Shown: in pieces, positions 44,313 through 54,294 of the stretch | How positions within the stretch are numbered: position 1 is the first letter of the stretch | Layout of the letters: each line of letters begins with the position of its first letter | Assembly (NCBI GenBank): GCA_913057775.1 | Contig: CAJXOG010000006.1 | Location: 62,001 to 126,000 of the forward strand | Length of the DNA stretch: 64,000 bases | Reading direction: 5' to 3' | Source of the DNA: an uncultured Fodinibius sp. | GTDB taxonomy: Bacteria; Bacteroidota; Rhodothermia; Balneolales; Balneolaceae | Position numbers and translations under genes: made by a program | Notes under the pieces: model-generated | Database searches by the model: none | Seen by the model: only the letters and a program-made list of their open reading frames with translations | What the model was told of the DNA's origin: nothing

Positions 44313-44483
44313 ATGGATATCAAACAGAAAACAAATTTGATCTCCCTGATCATACTGTTGGTATGTATTTTAGCGGCTGTTTTAATCTATCAATACACAG
44401 GAAATATTGTTGTAGCCCTCTTTATAGCACCTCCTATCATACATTGGATCCTAAGAAAAAGAAACAGTTCGGAGCATTTATAA
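44313..44483 (+). CDS. Small 56-residue membrane protein downstream of ybbP
   Basis: The ATG at 44313 lies 3 bases after the ybbP stop and opens a 56-codon frame. The peptide has two hydrophobic stretches (LISLIILLVCILAAVLIYQY and IVVALFIAPPIIHWIL) followed by a basic tail (RKRNSSEHL), giving a hairpin membrane protein. Its tight spacing suggests translational coupling with the permease. I do not recognise a family. It may be an accessory subunit of the YbbAP exporter. Confidence 0.6.
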   Translation: MDIKQKTNLISLIILLVCILAAVLIYQYTGNIVVALFIAPPIIHWILRKRNSSEHL

Positions 44484-44566
44484 ATTAGGAGCATATTCTT
44501 TTATAGCTTGTTTTAGGATTTTAGCTTAACCATATTATTGCCACTATCTAAAAAATATCTATTTAT

Positions 44567-45688
44567 ATGACTACTTCAGGGAAGGTAAAAGAGATGTTGC
44601 CCAGCATTCGTTTTCGCAAAGCAGGGCACCGTAAAAAACCGGGTACTGCACCCGGTACCATTGAGCATATCGGTGAACGGCATATGGATGAGATCAAAAT
44701 TACCGTTCATGATTATGATGAAGAACACATTGATGATATTCCAATTAATAAAATCCAAAAGGTCCAGCCTTATTTGGATGCTCCTTCAAAAACCTGGGTG
44801 CAGGTACGGGGTCTGCATGACACCGAGAAACTGAAATCGATCTGGAATTTCTTTGAACTGCATCCGCTCATCCAAGAAGATATTGTTCACACAGCTCAGC
44901 GCCCCAAGGTAGAAGTCTATGACAACTGTATCTTTTTTGTACTTCGCCTGCTTTCCTATTCCCAAGAAGAACAAAAAATTAAAGCCGAACAGATTAGCAT
45001 TGTCCTTGGAAAAAATTATGTTCTTTCGTTTCAGGAAACTGATGTTGATCATTTTAAGCCAATCATCGATCGCCTGGCTATCAAAGGATCACGCATCCGA
45101 AAGCACAGTACCGACTATCTGACTTATGCTTTGGTTGACGCCGTTGTGGACTACTACTTCAATATCATTGAACACATAGCTGATGATATTGAACGGCTTG
45201 AAGATGAACTGCTGAAAGATCCCGAGGATCACCTACTCGAGCAGATTCATAAAATCAGGCGTGAAATTATCTTCTTCCGAAAGTCGGTTTGGCCGTTGCG
45301 TGACGCTATCAACACAGCTATCAGAGATGAATCGGAATTTATAGATGATAGCACAAAAATATATCTCCGTGATGTGTACGATCACATGATTCAGGTAATT
45401 GATAACATCGAGAATTACCGTGATATGATTCTTGGTCTTCATGATATGTATATGTCGCACGTGAGCAATAAAATGAACGAAGTAATGAAAGTGCTCACCA
45501 TTATTGCCACCATTTTCATTCCGTTAACATTTGTTGCGGGAATTTATGGGATGAATTTTGATCCCGGGGTAAGCCCCTACAACATGCCGGAACTCAGCTG
45601 GTATTGGGGATATCCTGCATCGCTCGGCATAATGGGAATTCTTGCAATAATCATGATTTTCTTCTTTAAACGTAAAGGCTGGTTCTGA
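44567..45688 (+). CDS. corA: CorA-type divalent cation channel
   Basis: The 373-residue protein has the CorA structure: an alpha/beta cytoplasmic N-terminal domain, a long stalk helix (DYYFNIIEHIADDIERLEDEL... to MYMSHVSNKMNEVMKVLT), and two membrane helices with the GMN motif (AGIYGMNF) at the end of the first, then a basic C-terminus (FFFKRKGWF). It should form a pentameric Mg2+/Co2+ channel. Length is slightly above E. coli CorA (316), due to an N-terminal extension rich in Lys/Arg and Gly/Pro. The next gene, a Usp protein 54 bases later, may be co-transcribed. Confidence 0.92.
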   Translation: MTTSGKVKEMLPSIRFRKAGHRKKPGTAPGTIEHIGERHMDEIKITVHDYDEEHIDDIPINKIQKVQPYLDAPSKTWVQVRGLHDTEKLKSIWNFFELHPLIQEDIVHTAQRPKVEVYDNCIFFVLRLLSYSQEEQKIKAEQISIVLGKNYVLSFQETDVDHFKPIIDRLAIKGSRIRKHSTDYLTYALVDAVVDYYFNIIEHIADDIERLEDELLKDPEDHLLEQIHKIRREIIFFRKSVWPLRDAINTAIRDESEFIDDSTKIYLRDVYDHMIQVIDNIENYRDMILGLHDMYMSHVSNKMNEVMKVLTIIATIFIPLTFVAGIYGMNFDPGVSPYNMPELSWYWGYPASLGIMGILAIIMIFFFKRKGWF

Positions 45689-45742
45689 GATAAAAAGATA
45701 TTTTTGTATTTTAAATAAAGCTACTAATTAAATACTACCATC

Positions 45743-46624
45743 ATGGAAAATATAAAAATACTCGTCCCACTCGACTTTTCTGACCTCGGATCAAAAGCGC
45801 TTCATTCTGCTGAGAAACTGGCTAAAATATTTAACGGAAGCATTACTCCATTTCACTCCTACTTACCGCTTAATGAGGTCGATGGTGGTCCTTACATGTT
45901 TGGAATGGGAACGTCTACGATGGAAGATTTTGATGAAATTGAGAAAGCTCTTCACGAACGGCTATCAGAACTGGCCAACGATGAAATTGATTCCTCACTG
46001 GTTACCGAACCATTAATTTCTATCGGCAATCCGGCCCAGTCTATTGTAGAAGAATCCGAAGATTTTGATATGATTGTGATGACTACACATGGACGTACGG
46101 GCTTTTCCCGGTTTTTCCTGGGATCCGTTTCCGAAAAGGTGCTTCGAATGGCCCACGTGCCGGTTTTGATTGTTAATGAAGAACGGGAGCTTGCGAATTT
46201 AGAACGCATAATGGTGACTACGGATTTCTCTGATCACTCTAAAGAGGCATTTTCTGTAGCTATGGAAATTGCCAAAAAAGCTAATGCTAAACTCGAGCTA
46301 GTCAACGTGATGCCGTATGATCCTCAGCATGAAGATGAGCCCGATGAATCCAAAAAGCAGCTTCGCCAACAGCGGCTCAAAGTTTTAGCCAAAGAAGAGA
46401 TGCACAAAATGGGCGACCTTCTGGAGACAAAAGTAATTATATCTGAAGATACCCCTCACGAGGCCATACTCAATTACAACATCAATAATCCGCACGATCT
46501 TATAGTTATGTCTACAGTGGGACGCACCGGCATCGATTACTTAATGATGGGTAGTACCACGGCAAATGTTGCCCGACATGTAAAAAGTCCCGTGCTAAGC
46601 GTTAACCCAAAAACCAACAAGTAA
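45743..46624 (+). CDS. Tandem universal stress protein
   Basis: The 293-residue protein contains two UspA domains, about 1-145 and 150-293. Each ends with the ATP-binding pattern: TTHGRTGFSRFFLGSVSEKVL in the first and STVGRTGIDYLMMGSTTANVA in the second, both with the G-x2-G-x9-GS spacing. Both domains should bind ATP. Usp proteins help survival under stress. It follows corA and overlaps none; the next gene starts 6 bases later. Confidence 0.9.
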   Translation: MENIKILVPLDFSDLGSKALHSAEKLAKIFNGSITPFHSYLPLNEVDGGPYMFGMGTSTMEDFDEIEKALHERLSELANDEIDSSLVTEPLISIGNPAQSIVEESEDFDMIVMTTHGRTGFSRFFLGSVSEKVLRMAHVPVLIVNEERELANLERIMVTTDFSDHSKEAFSVAMEIAKKANAKLELVNVMPYDPQHEDEPDESKKQLRQQRLKVLAKEEMHKMGDLLETKVIISEDTPHEAILNYNINNPHDLIVMSTVGRTGIDYLMMGSTTANVARHVKSPVLSVNPKTNK

Positions 46625-46630
46625 CTGTTA

Positions 46631-47680
46631 ATGAATTTATCGTTTCAAAAGCTCTCCTATTTTCTTACTGCATTACTGTTCGTTTTAGCATCGTGTGGCA
46701 CCCCCTATCAAGCCGAAGAAGACCCCGATGAAGAGCAGGAAGAGGAACAGGAAGAACAAATTGAGCAAAATGACCCGGTATCGCCTGATGGAGTATTGGA
46801 AACAGTAACATGGAATCTACTTGGATTTGGCACAGGGTTTACCGGGCCTTCTGACTGGGATCTGCAAACCAAAAATATTGTTGAAGTCGTAGACTCTTTG
46901 GATGCGGATCTCTACGCTTTTCAAGAAGTTGCAGATCAAGAAGCTCTCAACAATATCGTCCAATACATGGATGGATACAGCGGTTTTACGGCAAGCCATG
47001 TTCCCAGAAGTCAGAAAATGGCCTTTGTTTATAACACCAATACGATTGATTCCCTGGAGGCGGGATCAATTGAAGATGTGAGAGAAGAATATCAAAACGA
47101 CTGGTCATTCTACTGGGCCAGTGGCCGAACGCCCCTCTTCTTTCGCTTTAACTACACCTATGAAAATACGACCCAAGAATTCTATGCTGTTGTTATTCAT
47201 GGCAAAGCTAATACTGGAAGCAGTGCAGAAGAATATACTGAAGCGTATGAGCGTCGTAAAAAAGCCGCTGAGGGTTTATATTATTACTTGTTGGATAATA
47301 AACCGGAGGCCAATGTTATTTTGCTAGGGGATTACAACGACGATGTGGATGAATCAATCTATTACGAGGAAAGTCCCGACAATTATGCCCAAACACCCTA
47401 TTATCAATTTGTTAATGATACAGATGACTTTGATGTGATTACGAAAGAATTATCGGATGCAGGCGAAACAGCCTCAGTACCAGAAGAGTATACAGATTTA
47501 ATCGATCATATTACCATCAGCGATGAACTGTTTGATGAACACATTCAAAACAGTACTGAAGTTTATTATAATCCACAATCTTATATAGAAAACTACGGCA
47601 ATACCACTTCAGATCACCTGCCCGTCTGGGCCAAGTTTGATATTACTACTACTTCAAAGTCGCAGGTCAATAACCAATAA
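46631..47680 (+). CDS. Exported endonuclease/exonuclease/phosphatase-fold lipoprotein
   Basis: The 349-residue protein has a lipoprotein signal (YFLTALLFVLASC, Cys22), an acidic Glu-rich spacer, and an EEP fold. Motifs in order are TWNLLGFG, LYAFQEVADQ, VVIHGKANTG, ILLGDYNDD and TSDHLPVWAKF, matching the catalytic Asn, Glu, Asp/Asn and Asp-His of the superfamily. Members include nucleases, sphingomyelinases and inositol phosphatases; as an exported form it may digest extracellular DNA or phosphoesters. It starts 6 bases after the Usp gene. The stop lies only 4 bases from the stop of the convergent barrel gene, leaving no room for a terminator. Confidence 0.85.
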   Translation: MNLSFQKLSYFLTALLFVLASCGTPYQAEEDPDEEQEEEQEEQIEQNDPVSPDGVLETVTWNLLGFGTGFTGPSDWDLQTKNIVEVVDSLDADLYAFQEVADQEALNNIVQYMDGYSGFTASHVPRSQKMAFVYNTNTIDSLEAGSIEDVREEYQNDWSFYWASGRTPLFFRFNYTYENTTQEFYAVVIHGKANTGSSAEEYTEAYERRKKAAEGLYYYLLDNKPEANVILLGDYNDDVDESIYYEESPDNYAQTPYYQFVNDTDDFDVITKELSDAGETASVPEEYTDLIDHITISDELFDEHIQNSTEVYYNPQSYIENYGNTTSDHLPVWAKFDITTTSKSQVNNQ

Positions 47681-47684
47681 ATCC

Positions 47685-49175
47685 TTACAAAGTCATTTTA
47701 AGGCCGGCCATCACATTAAGACGATTAACCTCCTCTTGAACAACTTCTGTGACTTCTGGTGTAGAATAGAGCGCATTTTGATCATCCCAGAAACTGTATT
47801 GGATGCCAAAATCGAACGTAAGACCTTTGGTTAAAACGGCACTGAATCCACCGCTAATAAACTGGCGATCACTATTGATACCATCCTGCGGACTGGGGAA
47901 GTATGCATATCCAAATCGGGTGGTAAATGTGTCATTGGTCTTGTATTCCAAGCCGCCTCTCAGGTTTACGACATCATTGAATGCAGATTGGACTTCATTA
48001 TTGATATCATTTTCTAGGGGATTAAGATCGAGCTCATCAAAATTGATTTCTGCATCGGAATAGGCTATAGCCTCAGCTGATCCTGACAGCGTAAGCTTTG
48101 GAACCCCCTTAAATGTCACGCCAGCTTTTATTCGCTGAGGACGTGTTATTGTGTATGAAAACGCGCCCGGGGCCTCATCAGAAAACTGAATAGTATTATC
48201 GAAAGTGGTTGTAATTATGGTGTTGAACTCTTCATCAATAAAGAGCTTGGAGGGAAACTCATAACTGGCGGCCAGTCTAAATTCAGGTATTGGCTCATAA
48301 ATAATTCCCAGTCGAGCGCTAAACGCCTGAATTTCGGCGTCTATTCGATCTTCACTTAAAATATTATCGATATCCGTATCGGGGTTACCGTCACCGTCTG
48401 AATCGATAAATGTGGCATCGTAATCATTCTGCCGATCTGATTCCAAGAACTCTCTTCGATAGGTATAGGTCCCGCTGTAATAACCTATAGAACCACCGAC
48501 ATAGAAATTCTCCAAAAATTCAGTTGCTAAAAAAAGCGAATATTCCCCTGTTTTACCACGCTCGGTCAGTTCCATATCCTGATTGATGCCGGGATACTGC
48601 GGAAAACCGATTCGAAAAATGGAGGAAGTCTCGGCGAAAGAACTATCCGTAGTAGCAAAATCGACAGCATAAGCATCAAAAGCTGCAAAAAAGAGGCTGT
48701 CATCAGCAGTCGTATTATAAAAATCAGTGATGGTAGAGCGTTCATTTCTACCCGAAGCAGATAGGGCACGATTAAAATCCGTTGTTTGACTGTATCCGCC
48801 TCCTACAACCAAACTGCCCCGCGTAGTAGGAACTTTATAAACCAATCCCAAGTCACCAATACCTGTCTGATTATCGGAGTTGTTGGACGTATTGCTCAAA
48901 TAGGTACCTGTTTCATCGATAAAACGGCTGCTAAGCCCCATCGAGAGAAAGCTCTCATCAAACAGCGCCATCGATGCCGGATTTTCCTGATAAGCTCCGA
49001 ATCCGGTGGCATTGCTAACCCCCGGTATCACTAAACTTACGGGATCATATGAGGGATATTCCAGACTGTATCGCAGCACGTCATCCGCACTCTGTGCTTT
49101 TACTTGAGTAGCAGAAATAATGAACACACCAATGAGTAGCAAAATACTTTTTTTAGACATACTTCTATCATTCAT
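47685..49175 (-). CDS. FadL/OmpP1-family outer-membrane barrel
   Basis: The 496-residue protein has a signal peptide (KKSILLLIGVFIISATQVKAQ; the start may be the inner ATG at 49160). The N-terminal VIPGVSNATGFGAYQENPAS motif resembles the FadL/TodX family's substrate-access hatch region with the NPA motif. The rest has many alternating aromatic beta strands and ends in an aromatic/hydrophobic strand (AGLKMTL). It should transport hydrophobic compounds such as fatty acids over the outer membrane, in keeping with the glyoxylate shunt. Family assignment is by pattern; specificity unknown. Confidence 0.85.
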   Translation of the reverse strand: MNDRSMSKKSILLLIGVFIISATQVKAQSADDVLRYSLEYPSYDPVSLVIPGVSNATGFGAYQENPASMALFDESFLSMGLSSRFIDETGTYLSNTSNNSDNQTGIGDLGLVYKVPTTRGSLVVGGGYSQTTDFNRALSASGRNERSTITDFYNTTADDSLFFAAFDAYAVDFATTDSSFAETSSIFRIGFPQYPGINQDMELTERGKTGEYSLFLATEFLENFYVGGSIGYYSGTYTYRREFLESDRQNDYDATFIDSDGDGNPDTDIDNILSEDRIDAEIQAFSARLGIIYEPIPEFRLAASYEFPSKLFIDEEFNTIITTTFDNTIQFSDEAPGAFSYTITRPQRIKAGVTFKGVPKLTLSGSAEAIAYSDAEINFDELDLNPLENDINNEVQSAFNDVVNLRGGLEYKTNDTFTTRFGYAYFPSPQDGINSDRQFISGGFSAVLTKGLTFDFGIQYSFWDDQNALYSTPEVTEVVQEEVNRLNVMAGLKMTL

Positions 49176-49215
49176 GAATTGAAAATGATTGCGTTGGAAT
49201 ATGGTCGCTTAGCTA

Positions 49216-50520
49216 TCAGTTGCCACGACTTCTGTCAGAATCGGAAGACGAGCTGCTATTATCACTTCGACTTCTGGATGAAGAACTACTGCCCCGAGAA
49301 CGGGAATTGCTGGACGACGATTTACTTTTTGTTACCGAACTGCGATTACTACTAGAACTAGAGCTTCGATTTATCTTTGACCTTCTGGTAGAGGGAGTGC
49401 TGCTTCTGGTACGCAGAGTCCGTCCATTATTTCCATTCGTAAAGCGACTGCCGTTTTGTTCGAAGAAATTCTTCATCCTATTGAAAAATGTTGTTCTCTC
49501 CCTTTCATTATTTATGCGAGAGCGGTAAATAATATTATTTCTATTATTATCCCTGATTCGATCTCGAATCTGTTCCAGCTGTTTTTCATCAATTACAAGC
49601 GGTATCTCGTCACCTCTGTTCCGATAGTCATACCGACTCGTCTGCTGGCTATTATTATTGATTTGATCCTGCCCTCTTGATCGGCTCCGATTTGAGGAAC
49701 TATTATCCCGGCTCTTGTCACGATTAACAGATGAGCGACCGGAAGTACCTCGGGTGCGAGTTGTTCCTACCGATCGGGTGCGAACAGTTGATGATGTACG
49801 ATTGGTCACCGCAGCTGATCGATCGCTATTAACCGTTCTGGTTCTATTTCTATCTGTATCAACTCGGTTTGTGCCAATAGAACGCGGCCCATAACGAATA
49901 TTGCTATCTTCTCTTTGTTTATCATCGGGATAATAACCTTGGCCATACCCGGATTTTCCATAAAAATTCCAATATCCATAGGCATATCGACTGTAATATC
50001 GGTGCCAATAATTATTATAATGATAGGGATGATAGAATGGATCGGAATATCCGTAATGATAACTCGGCCATCCCCAACTTAGGCTAATCGAAAACCCATA
50101 ATGCGGGCGATCGTACCAGCGTCCATATAAGCTGTGATAAGCCCACCGATCGTAACTAAATGGATGCCATGAACCAAAAGAGCTATATCCCGAATATGGA
50201 TACGTATTATGTCCATACCAATCATTACCATAAAAGTTGAATACATCACCATATTTAGTGGCATACTCATAATCCTTATAATAGACGGGAATATACTCTT
50301 CAGTTTCCTCTTGTTGATGCTCTGCCTTAGCTACATTCTCATCATCCTTATCTTGAGAAGATTCAGCTTTCTCCTCACCACTCCAGGAATAGCCAGGAGT
50401 ATCGCTTGTTTCTTTCTTATCCGTAACCTTCTTCATGGTTTGGCTATACTGAAGCTGGGTATAGCAACCCGTTAGGAGGAGTGACATCAGCGTAATAATC
50501 AATGCTTTGAACAGTTTCAT
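49216..50520 (-). CDS. Aromatic/RS-rich lipoprotein of unknown function
   Basis: The 434-residue protein has a lipoprotein signal (ALIITLMSLLLTGC, Cys19). Three compositionally distinct zones follow: an acidic KE/DE-rich zone (about 30-75), a Tyr/Gly/Trp/His-rich zone (about 80-205, with repeats such as YYSRYAYGYWNFYGKSGYG), and a long Arg/Ser/Asn-rich basic zone (about 210-434) ending in serine-rich repeats (KSKSSSSNSRSRGSSSS). Such low complexity suggests surface adhesion, matrix binding or phase-separating behaviour. I know no family. It may be under the adjacent two-component system, whose regulator lies 114 bases upstream, or may be unrelated. Confidence 0.75.
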   Translation of the reverse strand: MKLFKALIITLMSLLLTGCYTQLQYSQTMKKVTDKKETSDTPGYSWSGEEKAESSQDKDDENVAKAEHQQEETEEYIPVYYKDYEYATKYGDVFNFYGNDWYGHNTYPYSGYSSFGSWHPFSYDRWAYHSLYGRWYDRPHYGFSISLSWGWPSYHYGYSDPFYHPYHYNNYWHRYYSRYAYGYWNFYGKSGYGQGYYPDDKQREDSNIRYGPRSIGTNRVDTDRNRTRTVNSDRSAAVTNRTSSTVRTRSVGTTRTRGTSGRSSVNRDKSRDNSSSNRSRSRGQDQINNNSQQTSRYDYRNRGDEIPLVIDEKQLEQIRDRIRDNNRNNIIYRSRINNERERTTFFNRMKNFFEQNGSRFTNGNNGRTLRTRSSTPSTRRSKINRSSSSSSNRSSVTKSKSSSSNSRSRGSSSSSRSRSDNSSSSSDSDRSRGN

Positions 50521-50634
50521 AACAATCTCCGTATTAAATTTCAGCAGAGTAATCTGACGTTCCAGTTATTTTCTATCACTATTTTATAAATCTATTACAC
50601 AGTGATCAATCACATATTCATGCGAAGGGAGTAA

Positions 50635-51270
50635 TTAAATTTCTCCCTTTAGTGACTTGGCAATGACTTCTGCTTTAGAATTAACGTGCAGCTTCTTGTA
50701 AATATTACGGATGTGTGCACGAACAGTATCAATAGAAATATCGTAGCGGTCAGCAATCATTTTGTAGCTTAATCCGTCTACAAGTCCATTCACGATATCA
50801 TGCTCGCGAGGCGTCAAATCTGAATCGGTATTCTTTTTCGGCGCATTTTCTTGGAAGTGGTTAATCACTTTCCGCGCAATCTGTGGAGACATGGGCGCGC
50901 CGCCATCAACCAGTTTAAGGATCGATTCTTTAATCTCAGGTAAAGAGGTATGTTTTAGCAGATATCCCGATGCACCCGCTCGCAAAGCATTAAATATTTT
51001 ATGAGAATCGTGATATACCGTAAGCATGATGATATCTACATCATTATACTTCTCTTTGATCAGCCCAATACCTTTTATTCCCGACATGCCCGGAAGCTGG
51101 ATATCCATCAAAATAACATCAGGCGCAGGATGCTCTTCCAGATATTCCTGCATCTCCTCTACCGAATCTACCGCAACCGGGCACGACAATTCATCCTGCA
51201 TATCCAGGTAGCGCTGTATTAGATCCCGTATTTTTTTGTTGTCCTCAACAATTCCGACTACTGATGCCAT
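50635..51270 (-). CDS. LuxR-family response regulator
   Basis: The 211-residue protein has a complete receiver domain: the acidic pair at VEDN (9-10), phosphoacceptor Asp56 (ILMDIQLPGM), Thr84 and Lys106 (GYLLKH). A LuxR helix-turn-helix (about 147-205, LTPREHDIVNGL..., DISIDTVRAHIRN) follows. It directly follows the propeller histidine kinase gene by 39 bases on the minus strand, so it is almost certainly the cognate regulator. Output genes unknown; the lipoprotein and barrel genes downstream are candidates. Confidence 0.93.
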   Translation of the reverse strand: MASVVGIVEDNKKIRDLIQRYLDMQDELSCPVAVDSVEEMQEYLEEHPAPDVILMDIQLPGMSGIKGIGLIKEKYNDVDIIMLTVYHDSHKIFNALRAGASGYLLKHTSLPEIKESILKLVDGGAPMSPQIARKVINHFQENAPKKNTDSDLTPREHDIVNGLVDGLSYKMIADRYDISIDTVRAHIRNIYKKLHVNSKAEVIAKSLKGEI

Positions 51271-51309
51271 AATACCAAGGTTTTACATTTTAAACTAAAT
51301 CCGTACTAA

Positions 51310-54171
51310 TTAATTACGATTCTCTACTATCACTTCAAAACCATTCTTATTATTAAATGTAATTTCTGCATCTATTCGTTTCGCTCGCATTTTCATGTTA
51401 CTCAATCCTTGTCCACTTTTTCGCGATCCCGTAACTTCAGTCCCATTATCTTTAATCCCCAATGTAAATCCACTTCCATCAGCACATAACTTTACATCCA
51501 CACGATCGGCATTAGAATGCTTAGCTATATTATTTACAGCCTCCTTATATATTAGATACAAATTTTCTTTTAATGATACATCCAACTGTTGCTGCATATC
51601 ACAATCAAAATCGTAATATACCTTCCGGTCCGGCAGTACATTATTCATGTGATCCTGCATGCGATCGGTCAGATCTCCTACGGTATCATTACGGGCATCA
51701 ATAGACCAAACGATGTCATCCAGGCTGGAGACGATCCTCCTGCTTTGCGCACCAATTTGTTTTAGGGATTCTTCAAGCTTATCCGGCACCTCCATTGTCT
51801 GCAGAAAATCAGATTGCAAAGCAATTTCTGTTAGAGCTGATCCTACATCATCATGAAGATCGCTGGCAATTCGTACGCGCATCCGCTCCATTTCTACCAT
51901 CTTTTTAACGCGATAGTAATTATAAATAAACAGGATTATTCCTGCCAAAGCGATAACAATCAGTGCAATGAACCACCACTGCAGCCAAAACGGAGCCTGC
52001 ACCGAAAAACTAATACTGGCAGCCTGGGGACTCCAATATCCATTAAAATTCCGTGCCTTTACCTCAAAGGTATAATCTCCGGGCATGAGCGCAGAATACC
52101 GAACCGAAGGCTGGGTGGTTTCTTGCCATCCTTCATTCGAATTTTTTAACCGGTAGCGGTATTCCATCTGATGAGGAGCCGTAAAGCTAATACCGATAAA
52201 ATCAAAGGTGATATTGTGGTTATCACTTCCAATATCCAGTGGCTCTTTCATTGAAATACGTTCACCGGAAACGCTAATATTTTCTATATGTACTTTGGGA
52301 GCGGCATTGCTAATCTTTTCTTTGGAGGGATCAAAAACAGATACTCCGCCTACTGAACCAAACCAAAGTCGCCCGCGGCTGTCTTTAAACGAGGCCCCGG
52401 CATTCATTTCGTTGGATGTAAGTCCCTGATCGGTGGTGAGCAATCGAAAAGTCTGCATATTTGTATTTTCAGCTCCTGATTGATAGACCTGATAATCAAA
52501 TCGAACAACACCCTTATTGGTTCCGATCCAAAAAATCCCGCGATCATCCTGCTCTATAAAGTAACATACCTCATCAGGAAGTCCATCTTCGGGCGTTATA
52601 GATTCAAAACCATCTTCGGTAAAGTGCGCAATACCCCCAAATGTAGCCACCCATAATCCTCCATTGTCATCAATTAATACATCCAGAATACCATTATTTG
52701 GCAGGCCATCCTCAATAGTATAATTTGTAAATGTGTTATCTTTGAATCGGCTTAATCCGCCATAAGTCGCAGCCCAAACAGAACCATCCGCTCCCCTTTC
52801 GAGTGCCATTACCACATTATTAGGCAACCCGTCTTCTTCGGTAAACTGATTAAATTCTTTATCTCGATATTGAATAATACCCTCGCCATATGTTCCCAAT
52901 AAGATATCCGAACTATTCTGGGAAGGTAAGATTGCACGAATTTTACGATGGGGAAGCTCATGCTCGTCAAAATTGTTAAATGTGTTATAATTATAGATAC
53001 TAAATCCCCAGCGCGTACCCACAAGTAACTGGTTCAGATCATCGGTACGCAAAGTATATACTTTATTATCTACCAACCCATCGCTGGTATTGATAGTTTC
53101 AAGTGATTGCCCGTCAATCTTGGTTATTCCCCCACCGTAGGTAGAAATCCAATAACGCCCATTGCGATCTTCTGCAATTGAGGTGACGACATTATTGGGC
53201 AAACCGTCCTCAATAGTATAGTTTTCAAATTGATCCCCTAAGAAAAGGCTGATACCCCCACCAAAAGTACCGAACCAAATATTACCTTCGGTATCATAAT
53301 AAGTTGAATGAATGATGTTATTAGATAATCCTTCATCTACTGAATAGTTTTCAAATTCCCCGGCAGCAAAGTAGCTCGCTCCTTCTTCCGTACCCAGCCA
53401 TAAATTATTATTACCGTCCGTTGATATGGATTGAATTCGATTATTGATTAATCCGTCTTGTTCGGTAAAACAACTGATTTCTTCATCTGATACAGTACAG
53501 AGACCGCCACGGCTTGCAACCCAAAGCTCTCCACTTTCAGTTAATACAAGATCCCTCAAACGATTGTCCGGCAATCCATGTCGAGTCGTGAATGTTCTAA
53601 AATTACCATTCTCCAGCTTCGTGAGACCATCACGAGTAGCAAACCAAATAACACCATTATTATCCTCCAGAACATCCCGCACTCGATTACTGCCCATCCC
53701 ATGCACTTCTCGATACTGGGTCAGCTGCTGGCTGGAATCCCAATGCCATACCCCTTCGCCATCCGTTGTAAACCAAAACTCATTCTGACTGTCTTGATAA
53801 ATCGATAAAATTGTACTCGAATTCAGTGGCTGCAACTCCGGTATGGTATGGATACTATCTTTTCTCATGACATTAACTCCACCCTCGGTTCCAATCCACA
53901 GCTGGTTTTTTTCATCGACATAAAGCGACTGTATCCCATTATTGAGTAAACCATCTTCAGCATAATAGTTCTTAAATCCAACGCCGTCAAAACGGTTCAA
54001 GCCATAACCCGTGCCAATCCACAGATAACCGTCTTCATCTTGGGTAATAGTATTAACGACTGCTTCGCTTAACCCGTTTTCAATAGAATAAGTACGAAAG
54101 GGATAGGTTTGTGCCTCCGCTACAGCGGCCGTAAAAAGAAGTAGTAAAAATACGCTTATTCCTTTTTTCAT
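51310..54171 (-). CDS. Two-component sensor with beta-propeller periplasmic domain
   Basis: The 953-residue protein has a signal/anchor at the N-terminus, a large periplasmic domain with about 14 Reg_prop repeats (pattern GLPNNxVxSxxEDxxGxxW), a Y_Y_Y domain (about 640-720), one membrane helix near residue 740 (WWFIALIVIALAGIILFIY), a HisKA_3 phosphoacceptor (ASDLHDDVGSALTEIAL) and a HATPase_c domain (NxAKHSNA, GIKDNGTEV). It is the HPK7/LytS-like type common in Bacteroidota for sensing polysaccharides or envelope cues. Pairs with the downstream response regulator. Ligand unknown. Confidence 0.93.
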   Translation of the reverse strand: MKKGISVFLLLLFTAAVAEAQTYPFRTYSIENGLSEAVVNTITQDEDGYLWIGTGYGLNRFDGVGFKNYYAEDGLLNNGIQSLYVDEKNQLWIGTEGGVNVMRKDSIHTIPELQPLNSSTILSIYQDSQNEFWFTTDGEGVWHWDSSQQLTQYREVHGMGSNRVRDVLEDNNGVIWFATRDGLTKLENGNFRTFTTRHGLPDNRLRDLVLTESGELWVASRGGLCTVSDEEISCFTEQDGLINNRIQSISTDGNNNLWLGTEEGASYFAAGEFENYSVDEGLSNNIIHSTYYDTEGNIWFGTFGGGISLFLGDQFENYTIEDGLPNNVVTSIAEDRNGRYWISTYGGGITKIDGQSLETINTSDGLVDNKVYTLRTDDLNQLLVGTRWGFSIYNYNTFNNFDEHELPHRKIRAILPSQNSSDILLGTYGEGIIQYRDKEFNQFTEEDGLPNNVVMALERGADGSVWAATYGGLSRFKDNTFTNYTIEDGLPNNGILDVLIDDNGGLWVATFGGIAHFTEDGFESITPEDGLPDEVCYFIEQDDRGIFWIGTNKGVVRFDYQVYQSGAENTNMQTFRLLTTDQGLTSNEMNAGASFKDSRGRLWFGSVGGVSVFDPSKEKISNAAPKVHIENISVSGERISMKEPLDIGSDNHNITFDFIGISFTAPHQMEYRYRLKNSNEGWQETTQPSVRYSALMPGDYTFEVKARNFNGYWSPQAASISFSVQAPFWLQWWFIALIVIALAGIILFIYNYYRVKKMVEMERMRVRIASDLHDDVGSALTEIALQSDFLQTMEVPDKLEESLKQIGAQSRRIVSSLDDIVWSIDARNDTVGDLTDRMQDHMNNVLPDRKVYYDFDCDMQQQLDVSLKENLYLIYKEAVNNIAKHSNADRVDVKLCADGSGFTLGIKDNGTEVTGSRKSGQGLSNMKMRAKRIDAEITFNNKNGFEVIVENRN

Positions 54172-54248
54172 AATTATAAAAACGAAGCGGCTGGAAAAAT
54201 ATTTAATGCCAATACCTTATTCTATCAAAAGTTTGGACAAATAAAAAA

Positions 54249-54267
54249 AGCCCCGAGATTCGGGGCT
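54249..54267 (-). terminator. Terminator of the sigma-factor gene
   Basis: AGCCCCGA/TCGGGGCT forms a stem at 54249-54267. Read on the minus strand it is followed by a run of seven T residues; the plus side also has four, so it could act in both directions. Confidence 0.85.
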
Positions 54268-54294
54268 TTTAATTATCAAACAAGTTTGCGGGTT

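Noticed and set aside
52809-53808. Frames within the propeller kinase gene on both strands
   Set aside because: They result from the repeated blade sequence of the coding strand.
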